Assembly: GCA_945957225.1 (NCBI GenBank)
Contig: CAMFKK010000080.1
Location: 1 to 8,614 of the forward strand
Length of the DNA: 8,614 nucleotides
Reading direction: 5' to 3'
Source of the DNA: an uncultured Sphingobacteriia bacterium
GTDB taxonomy: Bacteria; Bacteroidota; Bacteroidia; Chitinophagales; Chitinophagaceae
Below, piece by piece: positions 7,004-8,614 of the stretch. A program made the translations under genes and the position numbers. Within the stretch, counting starts at the first letter, position 1; each line of letters starts with the position of its first letter. A model generated the notes under the pieces. The model had not been told where the DNA came from. It searched no databases and saw only the letters and a program-made list of their open reading frames with translations.

Positions 7004-7891
7004 ATGAAGAAAATCCTAAACATATTCAGTGTTGCAGCAATACTACTGTTTGCTGTTTCCTGTAAAAAAGCCGAAAACTCCAATCCTTTGTCCGATGTGG
7101 CAAATTTTGGAAAAGGTGCCTATATTACTTTAGCTAGTAATATTAATCTGAACCTAAACTATGCTCAAATAGCTACTTCTAAAGTAGGTGTTAAAGTAAA
7201 CCAATACAACAACGGAAACGATGTTGACAAAATCAAGGTTTATGTGGTACAAGGTGCTAATGCTAACCCAACTGCATGGAAATTGGTGAAAACCGTTACC
7301 TATGCTGGTGAGGGTACAGAATTAAGCGCTACTGGTACTGAAGTTGCTACTGCATTGGGTGTTGCACCTGCTGCATTGACTCCAGGTAATTTCTACACTT
7401 TTTACAATCAGGTAATTACCAAAAGTGGTGAGACCTATGATATCAGCAACATTAACAGTGCACTAGAAAGTGGATCTTTCTATGGTGTGTGTTTCCGTTG
7501 GACTGCTTCTGTGGTTTGTCCTTTTGTGGCTCCAATGGCTGGTACTTATAAAGTAATTCAGGATGACTGGGTTGACTGGTCTCCTGGTGACTTGGTACAA
7601 GTAACCGATGGTCCTGGTGCCAACCAATTGAATCTGAGTAAAGTATGGCCTAACCCATCATATGGTAATATTGGTGCCAATCCTTTAGTAATCACTGTAG
7701 ATGCTGCAACTGGTAACGTTACTTTACCTGCTGGTTTAATCTGGGCAACTGGATACCCTGGTACAGCATCTACTGGTGCAGGAAGCACTGGTCTAGTATT
7801 CTCTTGTACTGGTAGGATCTCTTTGAGTGTCCGCATCTTGTATAATGGTGGAGACCAAGGTTTCAACAAATTGATCTTGCAAAAGCAATAA
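7004..7891 (+). CDS. SusCD-associated lipoprotein of unknown family (SusE/F position)
   Basis: A 295-residue lipoprotein whose signal peptide ends in the lipobox AVSC with lipidated Cys20, followed by KKAENSNP. The rest looks beta-rich, in two parts. Residues about 30-155 resemble an Ig- or fibronectin-like module (KVGVKVNQYNNGNDVDKIKV, AWKLVKTVTY, TPGNFYTFYNQVITKSGETY). Residues about 160-295 form a second module with Cys163, Cys172 and Cys268, Trp189/Trp192 in a DDWVDWSPGD segment, and a glycine/serine/threonine-rich stretch at 249-263. It starts 12 bp after susD and is the last gene before the terminator, the place where SusE/SusF-type surface binding proteins or other accessory lipoproteins sit. 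I recognise no named domain with confidence. A surface-exposed ligand-binding accessory to the SusCD complex is an inference from position and lipidation. Confidence 0.85.
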   Translation: MKKILNIFSVAAILLFAVSCKKAENSNPLSDVANFGKGAYITLASNINLNLNYAQIATSKVGVKVNQYNNGNDVDKIKVYVVQGANANPTAWKLVKTVTYAGEGTELSATGTEVATALGVAPAALTPGNFYTFYNQVITKSGETYDISNINSALESGSFYGVCFRWTASVVCPFVAPMAGTYKVIQDDWVDWSPGDLVQVTDGPGANQLNLSKVWPNPSYGNIGANPLVITVDAATGNVTLPAGLIWATGYPGTASTGAGSTGLVFSCTGRISLSVRILYNGGDQGFNKLILQKQ

Positions 7892-7912
7892 GCTTTTCAT
7901 CAATAATCTTAG

Positions 7913-7947
7913 AAGCCGTCTCGAGAACATCGGGACGGCTTTTTTTT
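7913..7947 (+). terminator. Rho-independent terminator closing the SusCD operon
   Basis: AAGCCGTCTCGA (7913-7924) pairs with TCGGGACGGCTT (7930-7941) over 12 positions with one G-U wobble, around the loop GAACA. A run of eight Ts (7940-7947) ends the structure. It lies 21 bp after the third gene's stop. There is no T-run on the minus strand, so it works in one direction only. This separates the operon from the next gene. Confidence 0.93.
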
Positions 7948-7999
7948 GTATCCATAAAGATTGAATAGAATGGACTATATTTAAATTCAATTTTTAGCA

Positions 8000-8404
8000 T
8001 TGCAAAAAACTAGAAAACATATTTTTTTCAATTTTCTATTGGTCAAAATACCACTTCTAGTTCTTTATACACTGTTTTTTACAGTTCAATTATTTTTCAA
8101 TTTAGACACGCCAAGTATACCAAAATATGGTAAGGCTTCGGTAAATGCCATTACTATTCCTAGTTCGGATATTCAAGGAGTTTCACAAATACATTACCTT
8201 GGAAAATCAACAGTTGGTTCAAATCTTAGACTAAACAAACGATATGAGCCTTCTGGATTATATTTAATTTTCACTTCGTTCACAGTTTGTCCTTTATTTT
8301 TTAATAGTTCAAAGTGTGAGGCAAGTCTACCAGCCTCACAATATTTAAATGGTGAAATAACAACCATTTTTCTAAGAGGACCTCCCAATAACCTCTTCAT
8401 TTAA
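8000..8404 (+). CDS. Small single-pass membrane protein ahead of an efflux-type gene
   Basis: A 134-residue protein: basic N-terminus (MQKTRKH), one long hydrophobic segment at about 9-33 (IFFNFLLVKIPLLVLYTLFF onward), then a polar tail with the motifs LRLNKRYEP (76-84) and LRGPP (125-129). From memory, short Bacteroidota proteins with this layout ('FFTVQLFFN', 'LNKR(F/Y)', C-terminal 'LRGPP') occur directly upstream of TolC/RND efflux genes, which fits the gene 40 bp downstream. Their function is not known to me. The start is odd: no ATG or GTG exists in frame after the stop at 7982-7984, so TTG at 8000 (or ATT at 7985) must serve. A TATATTTA at 7976-7983 resembles the Bacteroidota -7 element (TAnnTTTG) and would give a very short leader, but no well-spaced -33 element is seen. 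Probably a real gene; role unknown. Confidence 0.65.
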   Translation: MQKTRKHIFFNFLLVKIPLLVLYTLFFTVQLFFNLDTPSIPKYGKASVNAITIPSSDIQGVSQIHYLGKSTVGSNLRLNKRYEPSGLYLIFTSFTVCPLFFNSSKCEASLPASQYLNGEITTIFLRGPPNNLFI

Positions 8405-8444
8405 CATTTCTTCCAAACAATTTAGCATCAATTAAACACTGACC

Positions 8445-8564
8445 ATGATACAATTCCTTATTAGGAAAGGTATTCCAATGGTATGTATTCAACTTTTTCT
8501 TATAATTTATCCCTGTCAATCTCAACAGTTATATCTAAAGGATTTAGTTGACTCAGCCAAGAAG
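8445..8564 (+). CDS. N-terminal fragment of a probable TolC-family outer-membrane efflux protein
   Basis: The ATG at 8445 opens 40 codons that run into the sequencing adapter. The product starts MIQFLIRKGIPMVCIQLFLI, a signal peptide with a basic stretch and hydrophobic core ending about CQSQ, then QLYLKDLVDSAKK. The latter looks like the first mature helix of TolC/CusC-like proteins (pattern: L-x-L-x-D/E-x-x-x-x-A), which form periplasm-spanning outer-membrane efflux ducts. An internal ATG at 8478 would remove the basic residues of the signal peptide, so 8445 is preferred. The gene is truncated by the Tn5 cut after base 8564, not by mutation. The family call rests on about a dozen mature residues and the upstream small gene, so it is tentative. 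Confidence 0.5.
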
Positions 8565-8614
8565 CTGTCTCTTATACACATCTGACGCTGCCGACGACTA
8601 GTCGAGTGTGGGTG
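8565..8614 (-). other. Residual Nextera (Tn5) i5-side sequencing adapter
   Basis: Synthetic sequence. Bases 8565-8583 (CTGTCTCTTATACACATCT) are the reverse complement of the Tn5 mosaic end. Bases 8584-8597 (GACGCTGCCGACGA) are the Nextera read-1 tail. Bases 8598-8605 (CTAGTCGA) occupy the i5 index position; from memory their complement TCGACTAG is a standard Nextera XT index. Bases 8606-8614 (GTGTGGGTG) start like the P5 sequence (GTGTAGATC) and then diverge, probably from sequencing error. Genomic sequence ends at 8564. Confidence 0.98.

Noticed and set aside
8194..8400. 68-codon minus-strand ORF opposite the small membrane protein gene
   Set aside because: The plus-strand frame has a transmembrane segment, motifs and sensible context; the antisense frame has none.

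Overview
The window is one tagmented DNA fragment from a member of the Bacteroidota, probably a Chitinophagaceae-like environmental bacterium. That placement is an inference. It rests on a SusC/SusD outer-membrane pair with a 'VVVTALGIKREKKALGY'-type SusC linker, AT-leaning DNA, start sites preceded by A-rich stretches rather than Shine-Dalgarno sequences, and small proteins that resemble those of this group. Both ends are synthetic: bases 1-41 and 8565-8614 are Illumina Nextera (Tn5) adapter and index sequence. The biological insert is therefore 42-8564, and the genes cut at either edge were cut by library preparation.

Layout. At 44-175 (+) is the last 43 residues of an unidentified protein. 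It overlaps tail-to-tail with radA (167-1537, -), the DNA repair/recombination ATPase. A 585-bp non-coding, A-rich divergent region (1538-2122) holds a hairpin and inverted repeats nearer radA, a 12-bp palindrome, five helically phased A-tracts (1954-2033) and a possible 25-codon leader ORF whose stop overlaps the susC start.

A compact three-gene operon (+) follows: a SusC/RagA-family TonB-dependent receptor (2123-5281), a SusD/RagB-family lipoprotein (5303-6991) and a third, unrecognised lipoprotein (7004-7891). The gaps are 21 and 12 bp, and a strong intrinsic terminator (7913-7947) closes the unit. SusC should form the TonB-powered outer-membrane channel, SusD the substrate-capturing lid, and the third lipoprotein an accessory in the SusE/F position. 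No enzyme, sigma/anti-sigma pair or other regulator lies in the fragment, so the imported substrate cannot be deduced.

Beyond the terminator a second unit begins: a small single-pass membrane protein with an apparent TTG start (8000-8404), then the signal peptide and first residues of what looks like a TolC-family outer-membrane efflux protein (8445 to the insert end). This suggests the start of an RND-type efflux locus, but the fragment ends too soon to confirm it.

I see no rRNA, tRNA, CRISPR array, insertion sequence or phage gene. Most of the window is ordinary Bacteroidota chromosome. The points that most deserve a second look are the residual adapters, the enzyme-free SusCD operon with its unknown third lipoprotein, the curved-DNA and leader-ORF arrangement ahead of susC, and the small protein ahead of the TolC-like gene.
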